From Streptomyces sp. YPW6 (GTDB lineage: Bacteria; Actinomycetota; Actinomycetes; Streptomycetales; Streptomycetaceae), in the NCBI RefSeq assembly GCF_018866325.1, contig NZ_CP076457.1:3445001-3509000 (forward strand): 64,000 bases of DNA, read 5' to 3'. The position numbers were made by a program, and so were the translations under genes. The notes under the pieces were generated by a model, which did not search any database, was not told the origin of the DNA, and saw only the letters and a list, made by a program, of their open reading frames with translations. Each line of letters starts with the position of its first letter. The stretch's first letter is position 1. Positions 48,356-56,942 of this stretch are shown in pieces.

Positions 48356-49196
48356 GGCTGCGCGCCGTCCACAGCTCGGGGAAGACGTTCTTCGTGGCGC
48401 GCTTCTCCAGCCAGGCGACCCCGGCGGAACCGCCGGTGCCGGTCTTGGAGCCCATCGCGCGGCGGGTGGCGACGAGGTGGTCGTTGCGCCATCGCCACAC
48501 CAGCTCGCCCACGTCGGTGAGCAGCTCACCGAGGCGGACCAGCTCGTCGTTCTGGTCGTCGGAGGCGTAGATCTGCGCCCACACGGCCTCGACCTCGGGC
48601 GAGGGCTCGTACCGCTGGGTCAGGTCCCGGGTGGTGACGCTCTCGGGGACGGCGTATCCGCGCCGGGCCAGCAGGGCGAGGGTCTCGTCGTACAGGCTGG
48701 GCTCACCGAGCGCCTTCTCCAGCTCGGCGTACACCCGGGGTGCGCCCCGGTGCGGCACCAGCATGGAGGCGGACTTGTCGCCGAGCAGGAACTCCATCCG
48801 CCGGTACATCGCGGACTGGAAGCCCGACCCCTCGCCGAGGGAGCCCCGGTAGGAGTTGAACTGGGCGGGGGTGAGCCCGGCGAGCGGCCGCCAGGACTCG
48901 TTGAGCGCCTCCAGCTCGCGCAGCGAACGCTTCAGGGCGTCGCGCGCGACGGGTATGCGGTCCTCGCGCAGGGCGCGGGTGGCGGTCTCCCACTCGTGGA
49001 CGATGACGGTGAACCACAGCTCCATGACCTGGGTGGTGACCAGGAAGACCATCTCGCCGGGATCGTCCGAGCGCAGGTGCTGGAGGTGGGTCAGGACATC
49101 CGCCTGGACATAGTCCTCGTACGGAGTCGTGCCCGCGAAGTCCAGGTACGGGGTGTCCGCACCGGTGGCTTCGGGGTCGGGGTGGTTGGTCGACAT
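48348..49196 (-). CDS. kynA: Tryptophan 2,3-dioxygenase
   Basis: A 282-residue heme dioxygenase that opens the indole ring to N-formylkynurenine: TPYEDYVQADVLTHLQHLRS, EMVFLVTTQVMELWFTVIVH, FNSYRGSLGEGSGFQSAMYR, and the C-terminal VWRWRNDHLVATRRAMGSKT with the heme-ligand His, then GTGGSAGVAWLEK. AGGAGACAGAA precedes the ATG. First gene of the kyn operon. Confidence 0.96.
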   Translation of the reverse strand: MSTNHPDPEATGADTPYLDFAGTTPYEDYVQADVLTHLQHLRSDDPGEMVFLVTTQVMELWFTVIVHEWETATRALREDRIPVARDALKRSLRELEALNESWRPLAGLTPAQFNSYRGSLGEGSGFQSAMYRRMEFLLGDKSASMLVPHRGAPRVYAELEKALGEPSLYDETLALLARRGYAVPESVTTRDLTQRYEPSPEVEAVWAQIYASDDQNDELVRLGELLTDVGELVWRWRNDHLVATRRAMGSKTGTGGSAGVAWLEKRATKNVFPELWTARSHV

Positions 49197-49280
49197 TTCT
49201 GTCTCCTCGACACGAGCTTCCGGGTAGCGGTCCGCCCCTTCCGTGAGGTGGTGGAGCTCCGGTCCCCTGCTCGCATACTA

Positions 49281-49316
49281 AGCCGGACCCGCGCGGCATG
49301 GGCAGCGGGTCCGGCT
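49281..49316 (-). terminator. Terminator of the DUF3151 gene
   Basis: AGCCGGACCCGC (49281-49292) and GCGGGTCCGGCT (49305-49316): perfect 12-bp stem between the DUF3151 stop and the kynA start. Confidence 0.75.
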
Positions 49317-49335
49317 CGGGAGGACGCCGGGGGAC

Positions 49336-49749
49336 TCAGCCCAGGATGTCGGCGGCGGTCGGCGAGGAGTCGCGCAGGAACGTCGTGCAGCGCTCGTGCT
49401 CCGCGGTCTCCCCGATCGCGCCCGCGGCCCTGGCCAGGGCGTGCAGGGCGCGCAGGAAGCCGCGGTTCGGCTCGTGCTCGAACGGGACGGGCCCGTGGCC
49501 CTTCCAGCCGGCCCGGCGCAGGGAGTCGAGGCCGCGGTGGTAGCCGGTACGGGCGTACGCGTACGACTCGACGACCCGGCCGGCCTCGAACGCCTCGTCG
49601 GCGAGCTGCGCCCAGGCGAGCGAGGAGGTCGGGTACTTCGCGGCGACCTCGGCGGGCGGGGTGCCGGCGGCGAGCAGCTCGCGCGGCTCGGGGTCGTCGG
49701 GGAGGTGGGTCGGGGCGGGGCCCCCGAGCAGGTTCTCGTGGATGGACAT
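49336..49749 (-). CDS. DUF3151 protein
   Basis: A 137-residue conserved actinobacterial protein: MSIHENLLGGPAPTHLPDDP, AWAQLADEAFEAGRVVESYA, GYHRGLDSLRRAGWKGHGPV, EHERCTTFLRDSSPTAADIL. The helical repeats are TPR-like. Function unknown; usually found close to fbaA in streptomycetes. Confidence 0.92.
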   Translation of the reverse strand: MSIHENLLGGPAPTHLPDDPEPRELLAAGTPPAEVAAKYPTSSLAWAQLADEAFEAGRVVESYAYARTGYHRGLDSLRRAGWKGHGPVPFEHEPNRGFLRALHALARAAGAIGETAEHERCTTFLRDSSPTAADILG

Positions 49750-49752
49750 GGT

Positions 49753-51318
49753 TCAAGTGTGCCTGCCGTCACGTCCGGGCGGGACCTCGCCCCGGCTCTG
49801 CGCGCGGCCCCGGCCCTCCCGGTGCTCCGGCTCCAGCGGCGGGGCGGTGACCCCGCAGTGCACCGCGCACTCGGGCCGCTCGTCGCGGACGGCGGCGGTG
49901 GCGGCCGGGGTGCGCACCGTCCACCAGGCGAGGACCGCGCCGACGGCCAGCAGCCCCGCGCACATCGGCATCGCCCGCCGGAACGCCGCGGCGAACTCTC
50001 CCGCGTCCCGGTACGCCTCGGGCCCCATTCCGGCGAGCAGCGGCAGGGAGGCCACGGCGATGAGCCCGGCGGCACGGGCGGCGGCGTTGTTGATGCCGCT
50101 GGCGAGACCGGCGCGCCCTTCGTCCACGGCGGCCAGGACGGTCGCGGTGAGCGGCGCGACGACCACGACGAGGCCGGTGCCGAGCACCAGGACGGCGGGC
50201 AGCACCTCGGTGACGTACCCGCCGACGGAGGCGCTGCCCGGCCCCACCCGCAGCATCAGGAGCATCCCGGCGGCGGCCAGCAGGGGGCCGACGGTGAGCG
50301 GGATGCGGGGCCCGATGCGCCGCCCCAGCTCACCGGACGTGGCGGAGAAGAGCAGCATCAGCACGGTGGTGGGCAGCAGCGCGGTCCCGGCCCCCAGCGC
50401 CGAGTACCCGGCGACGACCTGGAGCTGGATCGCGGAGAGGAAGAAGAACCCGCCGAGGGCCGCGTAGACGCAGAAGGTCACCAGATTGACCGAGGTGAAC
50501 AGCCGGGAGCGGAAGATCGACGGCGGCAGCATGGGGTCGGCCCGCCGCCGCTCGACCCGCACGAACGCGGCCCCCAGCAGCAGTCCGCCGAGGGCCGACC
50601 CGATCACGCGCGGCGAAGCGCCCTGCTCCGGCGCCTCGATCAGCGCGTACGTCACCCCGGCGAGGGCCAGCGCCCCGAGGACGGCCCCCAGCACGTCGAA
50701 CCGGCCGTGCGCCGCCGGATCACGCGACTCCGGTACGTGGCGGAGCGCGACGGGTACGCAGATCGCGGCGAGCGGCAGGTTCAGCAGGAACACCCACCGC
50801 CAGCCGGGCCCGTCCACGAGCCACCCGCCGACGAACGGCCCCACGGCCGCCCCGACCCCGCCGAACCCGGACCAGAGGCCCACGGCCCGCGCCCGGTCGT
50901 CCGGATGGAAGCTGGCCTGGATGAGCGCGAGGGACCCGGGCGTGAGCAGCGCCCCGCCGACGCCCTGAAGTGCTCGGGCGGCGATGAGGACGCCCGAGTT
51001 CGGCGCGATCCCGCAGAGCAGGGAGGCCGTCGCGAACCACACGACGCCGACGACGAAGACCCGCCGCCGCCCGTACCGGTCCCCCAGCGCCCCGCCGAGC
51101 AGGATCAGCCCGGCGAGCGTGAGCATGTAGGCGTTGACGGTCCACTGGAGGGCGGCCAGACCGGTGCCGAGGTCCTCCCCGATGCGGGGCAGGGCGACGT
51201 TGATGACCGTGGAGTCGAGCATCGCCATGCCGGACCCGAGCACGGTGGTCAGCACGACCCAGCGCCCGACGGGCGAGGCGACCCGGATCTCTCCGGGGGC
51301 GGAGGCAGCAGCAGCCAT
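49753..51318 (-). CDS. MFS transporter, DHA2 (EmrB/QacA) type
   Basis: A 521-residue, 14-helix drug/proton antiporter: LGSGMAMLDSTVINVALPRI (motif D1), GGALGDRYGRRRVFVVGVVW (motif A), RALQGVGGALLTPGSLALIQ (motif B region) and VGPFVGGWLVDGPGWRWVFL (motif C). The C-terminal 45-residue tail is hydrophilic with CAVHCGV. Start ATG 51318 matches the family N-terminus. Stop lies 3 nt before the DUF3151 start. Substrate unknown. Confidence 0.92.
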   Translation of the reverse strand: MAAAASAPGEIRVASPVGRWVVLTTVLGSGMAMLDSTVINVALPRIGEDLGTGLAALQWTVNAYMLTLAGLILLGGALGDRYGRRRVFVVGVVWFATASLLCGIAPNSGVLIAARALQGVGGALLTPGSLALIQASFHPDDRARAVGLWSGFGGVGAAVGPFVGGWLVDGPGWRWVFLLNLPLAAICVPVALRHVPESRDPAAHGRFDVLGAVLGALALAGVTYALIEAPEQGASPRVIGSALGGLLLGAAFVRVERRRADPMLPPSIFRSRLFTSVNLVTFCVYAALGGFFFLSAIQLQVVAGYSALGAGTALLPTTVLMLLFSATSGELGRRIGPRIPLTVGPLLAAAGMLLMLRVGPGSASVGGYVTEVLPAVLVLGTGLVVVVAPLTATVLAAVDEGRAGLASGINNAAARAAGLIAVASLPLLAGMGPEAYRDAGEFAAAFRRAMPMCAGLLAVGAVLAWWTVRTPAATAAVRDERPECAVHCGVTAPPLEPEHREGRGRAQSRGEVPPGRDGRHT

Positions 51319-51419
51319 GGGGCCAGCGTGCCCCGGTATGCCCTTCCCCGCACCCCTGCGCGTGCACGGGGCGCAGGTGTCGGGATCCAGCGACGGCACC
51401 GCGCAGGCCGGGGCCCCTG

Positions 51420-51795
51420 CGCGTGCTCGGGGCACTGCCCGCGTTACGGGGCGCCGGGCGCCCGCGTTCCGGCGTGTCAGGGGGCGCTGGCCCCGGGCTC
51501 CCGGGCGTCAGGGGCGCTGCCACCGGGGCCCCGCGCGTCAGGGGGCGCTGCCTCGGGCCCCAGGCCCCTGCGCCTTACGGGGCGCTGCCCCCGGGCTCCC
51601 GGGCCGCCGACCCCCGCATTCCCGCGCGTCACGGGGCGCGCTGCCCGCGTCACGGGGCACTGCCCCGGGATTCCTGCGCGTCAGGGGCGTTGCCTCGGGC
51701 CCCCAGGCCCCTGCGCGTCAGGGGGCGTTGCCGTCGGCCCCCGGGCCCCCGCGCGTCACGGGGCGCTGCCCGGGCCCCCGGGCCGCCGCCCCCGC
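51420..51795. repeat. GC-rich degenerate array of CGCGTCAGGGGGCGCTGCC-type units
   Basis: About nine imperfect units of 35-45 bp, each with GTCA(C/G)GGGGCG(C/T)TGCC followed by C/G-rich CGGGCCCCCGGGCC-like sequence, fill the spacer between the MFS gene start and the lyase gene stop. No ORF through it is supported. It may form strong RNA or DNA secondary structure. Confidence 0.8.
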
Positions 51796-51798
51796 TCC

Positions 51799-52980
51799 TC
51801 AATCGCCGCAGGGGCTCGTTCTCAGGCTCCCCGCCGCGCGGATCAGCGCCTCCACGCCCCGCACCGCCTTCTCCCGGGGGCACCCCACGTTCAGCCGGAC
51901 GAACCCCGGCGCCCCGTAGACGGAGCCGCCCATGATCGCCACCTTCTCCCGTTCCACCAGCACCCGCTGCAACGCGTCCTCGGCCACCCCCAGCGGCCGC
52001 AGGTCGATCCAGGCCAGGTACCCGGCCTGCGGCGGTCGCCAGCCCAGCTCGGGGAAGGCGGCCCCCAGCCGCTCCGCGACGAGTTCCAGGTTCCCCGCCA
52101 CGTACGTCCGCACCGCGTCGAGCCAGGCCGCACCCTCCCGGTACGCCGCGATATGCGCGGTCAGCGACAGGACGGCCGGCGACGCCAGCCCCTCCGCCGT
52201 CTCCATCCGCCGCAGGAACTCCGCCCGGTCACCCGGGTCCCCGATGAACCCGTACGACCCGGTCAGCGCGGGAAAGTTGAACGCCTTCGACCCGGAGGTG
52301 ATCAGCGCCCACCGGCCCTCGCCCGCCACCCGCGTCCACGGCACGTGGACCCGCCCGGCACCGTCGTCGTGCACGAAGTCCGCGTGGATCTCGTCGCTGA
52401 TCACCGCGACCCCGTACCGCTCGGCGAGCGCCGCCGTCCGCGCCAGCTCACCGGCCGTCCACACCCGGCCGGTCGGATTGTGCGGCGAGCACAGCACCAG
52501 CACCTTCGCGTCCGGACGGGCCAGCTCCCGCTCCAACGCCTCCTCGTCGCCCACCGGCACCCCGCGCAGCTCCCGCCCGAGCCCGGTGACGGCCTTGCGG
52601 AAACCGTCGTACACCGGGGTGTGGACGACGACACCGTCCCCCTCGCCCGTCCACATCTGGAGCAGCTGGGAGAGCTGGTTGAGCACGGACGGCCCGTAGA
52701 CGAGCTGTCCGGTGTCGATCCCGGTGCCGTACCGGGTGGCGTACCAGTGGGCTATCGCCGAGCGGAAGTCGTCCTGCTGCCAGGTGGTGTAGCCGAACAC
52801 GCCGTGGTCCAGGCGGGCCCGGAGCGCGGCCAGGACCTCGGGGGCCGTGGCGAAGTCCATGTCGGAGATGGTGAACGGCAGCAGGCCGTCGACCCCGAAC
52901 CGGTCGGCGACCCCGTCCCACTGGACGCACCAGGTGCCCCGGCGGTCGACGGCGGTGTCGAAATCGTAGGGCGCACCCAT
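51799..52980 (-). CDS. MalY/PatB-type PLP C-S lyase / aminotransferase
   Basis: A 393-residue fold-type I PLP enzyme: LPFTISDMDFATAPEVLAAL, GYTTWQQDDFRSAIAHWYAT, LVLCSPHNPTGRVWTAGELA, VISDEIHADFVHD and the PLP lysine in ITSGSKAFNFPALTGSY. PatB/MalY proteins are cystathionine beta-lyases or C-S lyases. ATG 52980 is preferred over upstream in-frame codons because it gives the family start MGAPYDFDTAVDRRGT. Confidence 0.9.
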   Translation of the reverse strand: MGAPYDFDTAVDRRGTWCVQWDGVADRFGVDGLLPFTISDMDFATAPEVLAALRARLDHGVFGYTTWQQDDFRSAIAHWYATRYGTGIDTGQLVYGPSVLNQLSQLLQMWTGEGDGVVVHTPVYDGFRKAVTGLGRELRGVPVGDEEALERELARPDAKVLVLCSPHNPTGRVWTAGELARTAALAERYGVAVISDEIHADFVHDDGAGRVHVPWTRVAGEGRWALITSGSKAFNFPALTGSYGFIGDPGDRAEFLRRMETAEGLASPAVLSLTAHIAAYREGAAWLDAVRTYVAGNLELVAERLGAAFPELGWRPPQAGYLAWIDLRPLGVAEDALQRVLVEREKVAIMGGSVYGAPGFVRLNVGCPREKAVRGVEALIRAAGSLRTSPCGD

Positions 52981-53056
52981 GAACAGATCCTCTTCTCTCG
53001 GCTTCGAACTCCGGCGCTCCGGCACTCCGGCACTCCGGCCACGTCCGTACAGCAGC

Positions 53057-53087
53057 GGGCCCGGCCCTCCGAGGGAGGACCGGGCCC
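53057..53087 (-). terminator. fbaA terminator
   Basis: GGGCCCGGCCCTCC (53057-53070) pairs with GGAGGACCGGGCCC (53074-53087) with one mismatch, 29 nt after the fbaA stop. Confidence 0.7.
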
Positions 53088-53115
53088 GACGCCGTACGTC
53101 CGTGCGGACGGGTGA

Positions 53116-54147
53116 CTACTTCAGCTTCGTGCCCGTGGAGCGCAGGTTCGCGCAGGCCTCGGTGACGCGCGTGGCCATGCCCGCCTCGGCGAGCTTGCCC
53201 CAGGTGCGGGGGTCGTAGGTCTTCTTGTTGCCGACCTCGCCGTCGACCTTCAGGACACCGTCGTAGTTGCGGAACATGTGGTCCGCGACCGGGCGGGTGA
53301 AGGCGTACTGGGTGTCGGTGTCCAGGTTCATCTTCACGACGCCGTTCTCCAGCGCGGTGACGATCTCCTCGGCGGTGGAGCCCGAGCCGCCGTGGAAGAC
53401 GAAGTCGAACGGCTGGCTGCCGGCCGGCTTGCCGTACTTCTCGGAGACGCCCGCCTGGAGGTCCTTCAGCAGCTCGGGGCGGAGCACGACGTTGCCCGGC
53501 TTGTAGACACCGTGGACGTTGCCGAAGGAGGCGGCCAGCAGGTAGCGGCCCTTCTCGCCCAGGCCGAGCGCCTCGGCGGTGCGCAGCGCGTCGTCGACGG
53601 TCGTGTACAGCTCGTCGTTGATCTCGTGCGTGACGCCGTCCTCCTCACCGCCGGTCGGGGTGATCTCGACCTCAAGAATGATCTTGGCGGCGGCGGCCTT
53701 GGCCAGCAGCTCCTGGCCGATGGCCAGGTTGTCGGCGAGGGTCTCGGCCGAACCGTCCCACATGTGGGACTGGAACAGCGGGTTCAGACCCTTGGCGACG
53801 CGCTCGGCGGAGACGTCGAGCAGCGGACGTACGTACCCGTCCAGCTTGTCCTTGGGGCAGTGGTCCGTGTGCAGCGCGATGGTGACGTCGTACTTCGCCG
53901 CGACGATGTGCGCGAACTCGGCCAGGGCGACCGCGCCCGTGACCATGTCCTTGTTGTGCTGGCCGCCCAGGAACTCCGCACCACCGGTGGAGATCTGGAC
54001 GATGCCGTCGCTCTCGGCCTCCGCGAAGCCGCGCAGGGCGGCGTGCAGGGTCTGGGACGAGGTCACGTTGATGGCCGGGTAGGCGAACTTGCCCGCCTTT
54101 GCCCGGTCGAGCATCTCGGCGTAAGCCTCGGGGGTTGCGATGGGCAT
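53116..54147 (-). CDS. fbaA: Class II fructose-bisphosphate aldolase
   Basis: A 343-residue zinc aldolase of glycolysis. AYPAINVTSSQTLHAALRGF, zinc/active-site HTDHCPKDKLDGYVRPLL, VEITPTGGEEDGVTHEINDE, FGNVHGVYKPGNVVLRPELL, FVFHGGSGSTAEEIVTALEN and KMNLDTDTQYAFTRPV. Full length; the leader contains a perfect hairpin (54198-54221). Confidence 0.97.
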   Translation of the reverse strand: MPIATPEAYAEMLDRAKAGKFAYPAINVTSSQTLHAALRGFAEAESDGIVQISTGGAEFLGGQHNKDMVTGAVALAEFAHIVAAKYDVTIALHTDHCPKDKLDGYVRPLLDVSAERVAKGLNPLFQSHMWDGSAETLADNLAIGQELLAKAAAAKIILEVEITPTGGEEDGVTHEINDELYTTVDDALRTAEALGLGEKGRYLLAASFGNVHGVYKPGNVVLRPELLKDLQAGVSEKYGKPAGSQPFDFVFHGGSGSTAEEIVTALENGVVKMNLDTDTQYAFTRPVADHMFRNYDGVLKVDGEVGNKKTYDPRTWGKLAEAGMATRVTEACANLRSTGTKLK

Positions 54148-54197
54148 CTGACCGCTCCTTGGGATGTGCGGGTGTGCAGGCTGTGAGTCCCTGACCT

Positions 54198-54221
54198 GGG
54201 GGCGACGTCATCGTCGCCCCC
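54198..54221 (-). terminator. Hairpin in the fbaA leader
   Basis: GGGGGCGACG (54198-54207), TCAT loop, CGTCGCCCCC (54212-54221): perfect stem, 50 nt upstream of the fbaA start. With the next hairpin it makes a double terminator between pyrE and fbaA, or an fbaA leader element. Confidence 0.6.
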
Positions 54222-54255
54222 ATCTTCCCAGACTTGCCCCCGGGCTCCACCCGGT

Positions 54256-54283
54256 GGACCCGGTTTCCCGTGAAACCGGGTCC
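54256..54283 (-). terminator. pyrE terminator
   Basis: GGACCCGGTTTC (54256-54267), CCGT loop, GAAACCGGGTCC (54272-54283): perfect 12-bp stem, 10 nt after the pyrE stop. Confidence 0.8.
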
Positions 54284-54292
54284 GTCGCGGGT

Positions 54293-54838
54293 TCAGCTCA
54301 GGTCGAGATCGGCCACCGAGTAGACGGCGACGTACGGCAGGCCGGCCTCGGCGATGGCCGGGGCGGCCCCGCGCTCGACGATCACGGCGACGGCGACGAC
54401 CTCGCCACCCGCCTCACGGACGGCCTCGACGGCGGTCAGCGGCGAGCCGCCCGTGGTCGAGGTGTCCTCGACGACCAGGCAGCGACGGCCCTTCACGTCC
54501 GTGCCCTCGATCCGGCGCTGCATCCCGTGCGCCTTCTGCGCCTTGCGGACGACGAACGCGTCGAGTGTCTCCCCCCGGGCGGCGGAGGCGTGCAGCATCG
54601 AGGTGGCGACCGGGTCGGCCCCGAGCGTCAGCCCGCCGACGCAGTCGTAGTCCAGCTCGGCGGTGGCGTCGAGCATGACCTGCCCGACCAGCGGCGCGGC
54701 CCTGCCGTCCAGCGTGATCCGGCGCAGGTCGATGTACCAGTCGGCTTCCAGCCCCGAGGAGAGGGTCACCTTGCCGTGCACCACGGCCTTGTCCTTGATC
54801 TGCTGGAGCAGGTCAGCGCGTACGTCAGTCATGTCCAC
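54293..54838 (-). CDS. pyrE: Orotate phosphoribosyltransferase
   Basis: A 181-residue enzyme of UMP synthesis transferring phosphoribose from PRPP to orotate. PRPP-binding motif CLVVEDTSTTGGSPLTAVEA; substrate region YDCVGGLTLGADPVATSMLH; KAQKAHGMQRRIEGTDVKGR. Full length. Upstream neighbour is an aldose-epimerase-like gene on the same strand. Confidence 0.96.
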   Translation of the reverse strand: MDMTDVRADLLQQIKDKAVVHGKVTLSSGLEADWYIDLRRITLDGRAAPLVGQVMLDATAELDYDCVGGLTLGADPVATSMLHASAARGETLDAFVVRKAQKAHGMQRRIEGTDVKGRRCLVVEDTSTTGGSPLTAVEAVREAGGEVVAVAVIVERGAAPAIAEAGLPYVAVYSVADLDLS

Positions 54839-54892
54839 GAGGGTAAGCGGTGCCGCACGGCCCCACGGCCGGACCCTCGGGCGGCACCCGGC

Positions 54893-55699
54893 TCAGAGCC
54901 GGGTCCAGCTCCAGGTCGTGGTCATCTCCAACGGGTCGATCGGGGTCACCAGGCGGGGCGCGGTGTTCAGCCCGTTCGGCGGACCGGACTGCGGCTCCAC
55001 GCAGACGGCCTCGTCCTGCTCGTCGTAGATCACCACCCACTCGCTGCGGCTCTTCACCGTCAGCTCCAGCCGCTCCGGCCAGGTGAGCTTCACGTCCACA
55101 CCGTCCGGCATCCCGAAGCAGTCGTCCCAGGGGCCGGGACGCGGGTCGATGCGCCGCCCCGTCGGCAGATGGTCCGCGCCGCGCTCCTCCTGCCAGGCGG
55201 CGTCGAAGGACAGCTCGGCGTCCCGGCCGTCGAGGGTGCGGTGGAACCAGGGGTGCCAGCCGGCCTGGGCCGGGAAGGAGGTGCCGTACGTCTCGACGGC
55301 GAGGCCCAGCGTGAGCGTGTCCTCGGTCAGCTCGAAGGTCTGCGTCACCCGGCCCTCGTACGGCCAGGGTTCGGCGAGGTCGTAGTAGAAGGCGGCCCGG
55401 CCCTCGGCCACCTCGGCGGCCGTGTGGGCGGGGCGCCAGGAGGTGTCCCGGCCGGTGCCGTGGATGGCGTGCGGCGGGGAGTTGAGCGGCAGCTCGTGGG
55501 GCTCGTCGCCGTTGCGGAACGTCCCGTACCCCGTGCGCCCGCACCAGGGGACCATCGGGAAGCAGCCGTACCGATCGCCCTGGCGCAGCAGTTCGGTGGA
55601 CCCGATCCGCAGGCTGCTGATCCGGCAGCCGTGCACGGGGTCGACGGTCAACTCGGCCGCGCCGACGGACAACCTGATGTTCTCTTCGCTCCTGCTCAC
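54893..55699 (-). CDS. Aldose 1-epimerase-like (galactose mutarotase fold) protein
   Basis: A 268-residue beta-sandwich protein: VDPVHGCRISSLRIGSTELL, YGCFPMVPWCGRTGYGTFRN, SPPHAIHGTGRDTSWRPAHT (active-site His), FPAQAGWHPWFHRTLDG (second His) and VVIYDEQDEAVCVEPQSGPP with the general-base Glu. It interconverts sugar anomers or acts on related sugar phosphates. GTG start; 54 bp before pyrE. Confidence 0.9.
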   Translation of the reverse strand: MSRSEENIRLSVGAAELTVDPVHGCRISSLRIGSTELLRQGDRYGCFPMVPWCGRTGYGTFRNGDEPHELPLNSPPHAIHGTGRDTSWRPAHTAAEVAEGRAAFYYDLAEPWPYEGRVTQTFELTEDTLTLGLAVETYGTSFPAQAGWHPWFHRTLDGRDAELSFDAAWQEERGADHLPTGRRIDPRPGPWDDCFGMPDGVDVKLTWPERLELTVKSRSEWVVIYDEQDEAVCVEPQSGPPNGLNTAPRLVTPIDPLEMTTTWSWTRL

Positions 55700-55719
55700 C
55701 CGACGACCCTACTGGCGGC

Positions 55720-56712
55720 TCACGGCCTGCGGCGCCGCAACGCCCGGCCCAGCACCACGGCGGAGGCGACCGCGAGGGCGGCGGCGGGGGCGACCCACCG
55801 CAGGGTGGTGCTCGCACCGCCCGCCTCCGGGGAGGGCACGGGGGCGTAGCGGCCGCGCGGCGGCGCGTGGTCGACCTCCTCGGCGCTGCGCCCGATCATG
55901 GTGCGGCGGGCGTGCGCGGCCTCGGCGGGCGGCTCGTCCGGGACGGTGAACTCCACCCCGGCGACGGGATCGAGCGAGGGCGGCGGCACGGGCGAGTCGA
56001 AGACGGACCGGGAGCCGTCGGAGCCCGCGTCGGTATCGGGGTCGGCGTCGTCCCCCGGGACTTCGCCCGGAACGGCATCGGCGCCGCCCTCGGCGTCCCC
56101 GCCGTCTCCGCCGTCCTCGTCGCCCGCAAGCCCCTCCGCGGCCACGGCGTCGGCGTCCGTGTCGGGAGCGGGACCGGCATCGGCATCGGCATCCGCGACG
56201 GCGGCCGCGTGGGAAGCGGGACCGGCGTCAGGGCCGGAGTCGGCATCGGGAGCGGGACCGGCGTCCTCGTCGTCGGGCGCCGCCAGGGACTCCGTCACCA
56301 GCTGCTGGGTGAAGCGGTCCAGGAGCCGGTGGGCGGCCGCGAGCGCCGCGCCCTCCGCCAGCTCGACCAGCCGCCCGTCGCCGTCGGCCGTACCGCTGTA
56401 GGCGACCGTCGTCCCGCCGTCCGCCGCCGTGAGGCCGATGGTCAGGGCCAGCTCGACCGCACCGGTGCCCCGGGCCTCCACCCCCTTGCCGGTGACGGAG
56501 AAGCGGTCTCCCTCCGGCCCGGTGAGCCGCAGCTCGCCCCGGTAGGTGATGGTGTGGCCGCCCGCCCGCAGCTTCAGCCGGCCCGCCAGGGGCGACGCCG
56601 ACGCGTCGGCGTCCTGCTGGAGACCGGGGACGCAGCGGGCGACCCGGGCGGGATCGTCCAGGGTGCGCAGCAACGTCGGGACGGGAACCGGAACGAACAC
56701 CTCATGCTCCAT
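55720..56712 (-). CDS. SRPBCC (CoxG-like) protein with acidic linker and C-terminal membrane anchor
   Basis: A 330-residue protein. Residues 1-145 form a CoxG/polyketide-cyclase-like SRPBCC domain: HEVFVPVPVPTLLRTLDDPA, RVARCVPGLQ, LKLRAGGHTITYRGELRLTG. A highly acidic Asp/Ala/Gly linker of about 120 residues with PDAD/ADAD repeats follows. One terminal helix WVAPAAALAVASAVVLGRAL and an Arg-rich end suggest a tail anchor. CoxG-type domains assist assembly or membrane attachment; role unknown. Confidence 0.85.
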   Translation of the reverse strand: MEHEVFVPVPVPTLLRTLDDPARVARCVPGLQQDADASASPLAGRLKLRAGGHTITYRGELRLTGPEGDRFSVTGKGVEARGTGAVELALTIGLTAADGGTTVAYSGTADGDGRLVELAEGAALAAAHRLLDRFTQQLVTESLAAPDDEDAGPAPDADSGPDAGPASHAAAVADADADAGPAPDTDADAVAAEGLAGDEDGGDGGDAEGGADAVPGEVPGDDADPDTDAGSDGSRSVFDSPVPPPSLDPVAGVEFTVPDEPPAEAAHARRTMIGRSAEEVDHAPPRGRYAPVPSPEAGGASTTLRWVAPAAALAVASAVVLGRALRRRRP

Positions 56713-56942
56713 GGAAACCGAGCCTAATCGGCCACGGCCCCGAACGTCAGCGCTTCGAACCGCCGAGGGCCCCGAAGAGCCCCGAAGGGCCCCGATGGAT
56801 CACTGCGGGACCACCGGGGACCACCCAGAACCGGCTGAGGAGCCCCCGACGGGCCCTCCGCAGGACCGCCGAGGACCGCCCAAGGCCCCTCCGCAGGGGC
56901 TTCTCAGGGCCGCCGCAGGCCGAGGGCCGCACACGGCCGGGT

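Noticed and set aside
49396..53115. 1239-codon forward ORF
   Set aside because: It is antisense to the MFS and PatB-like genes and passes through the repeat array; shadow ORF.
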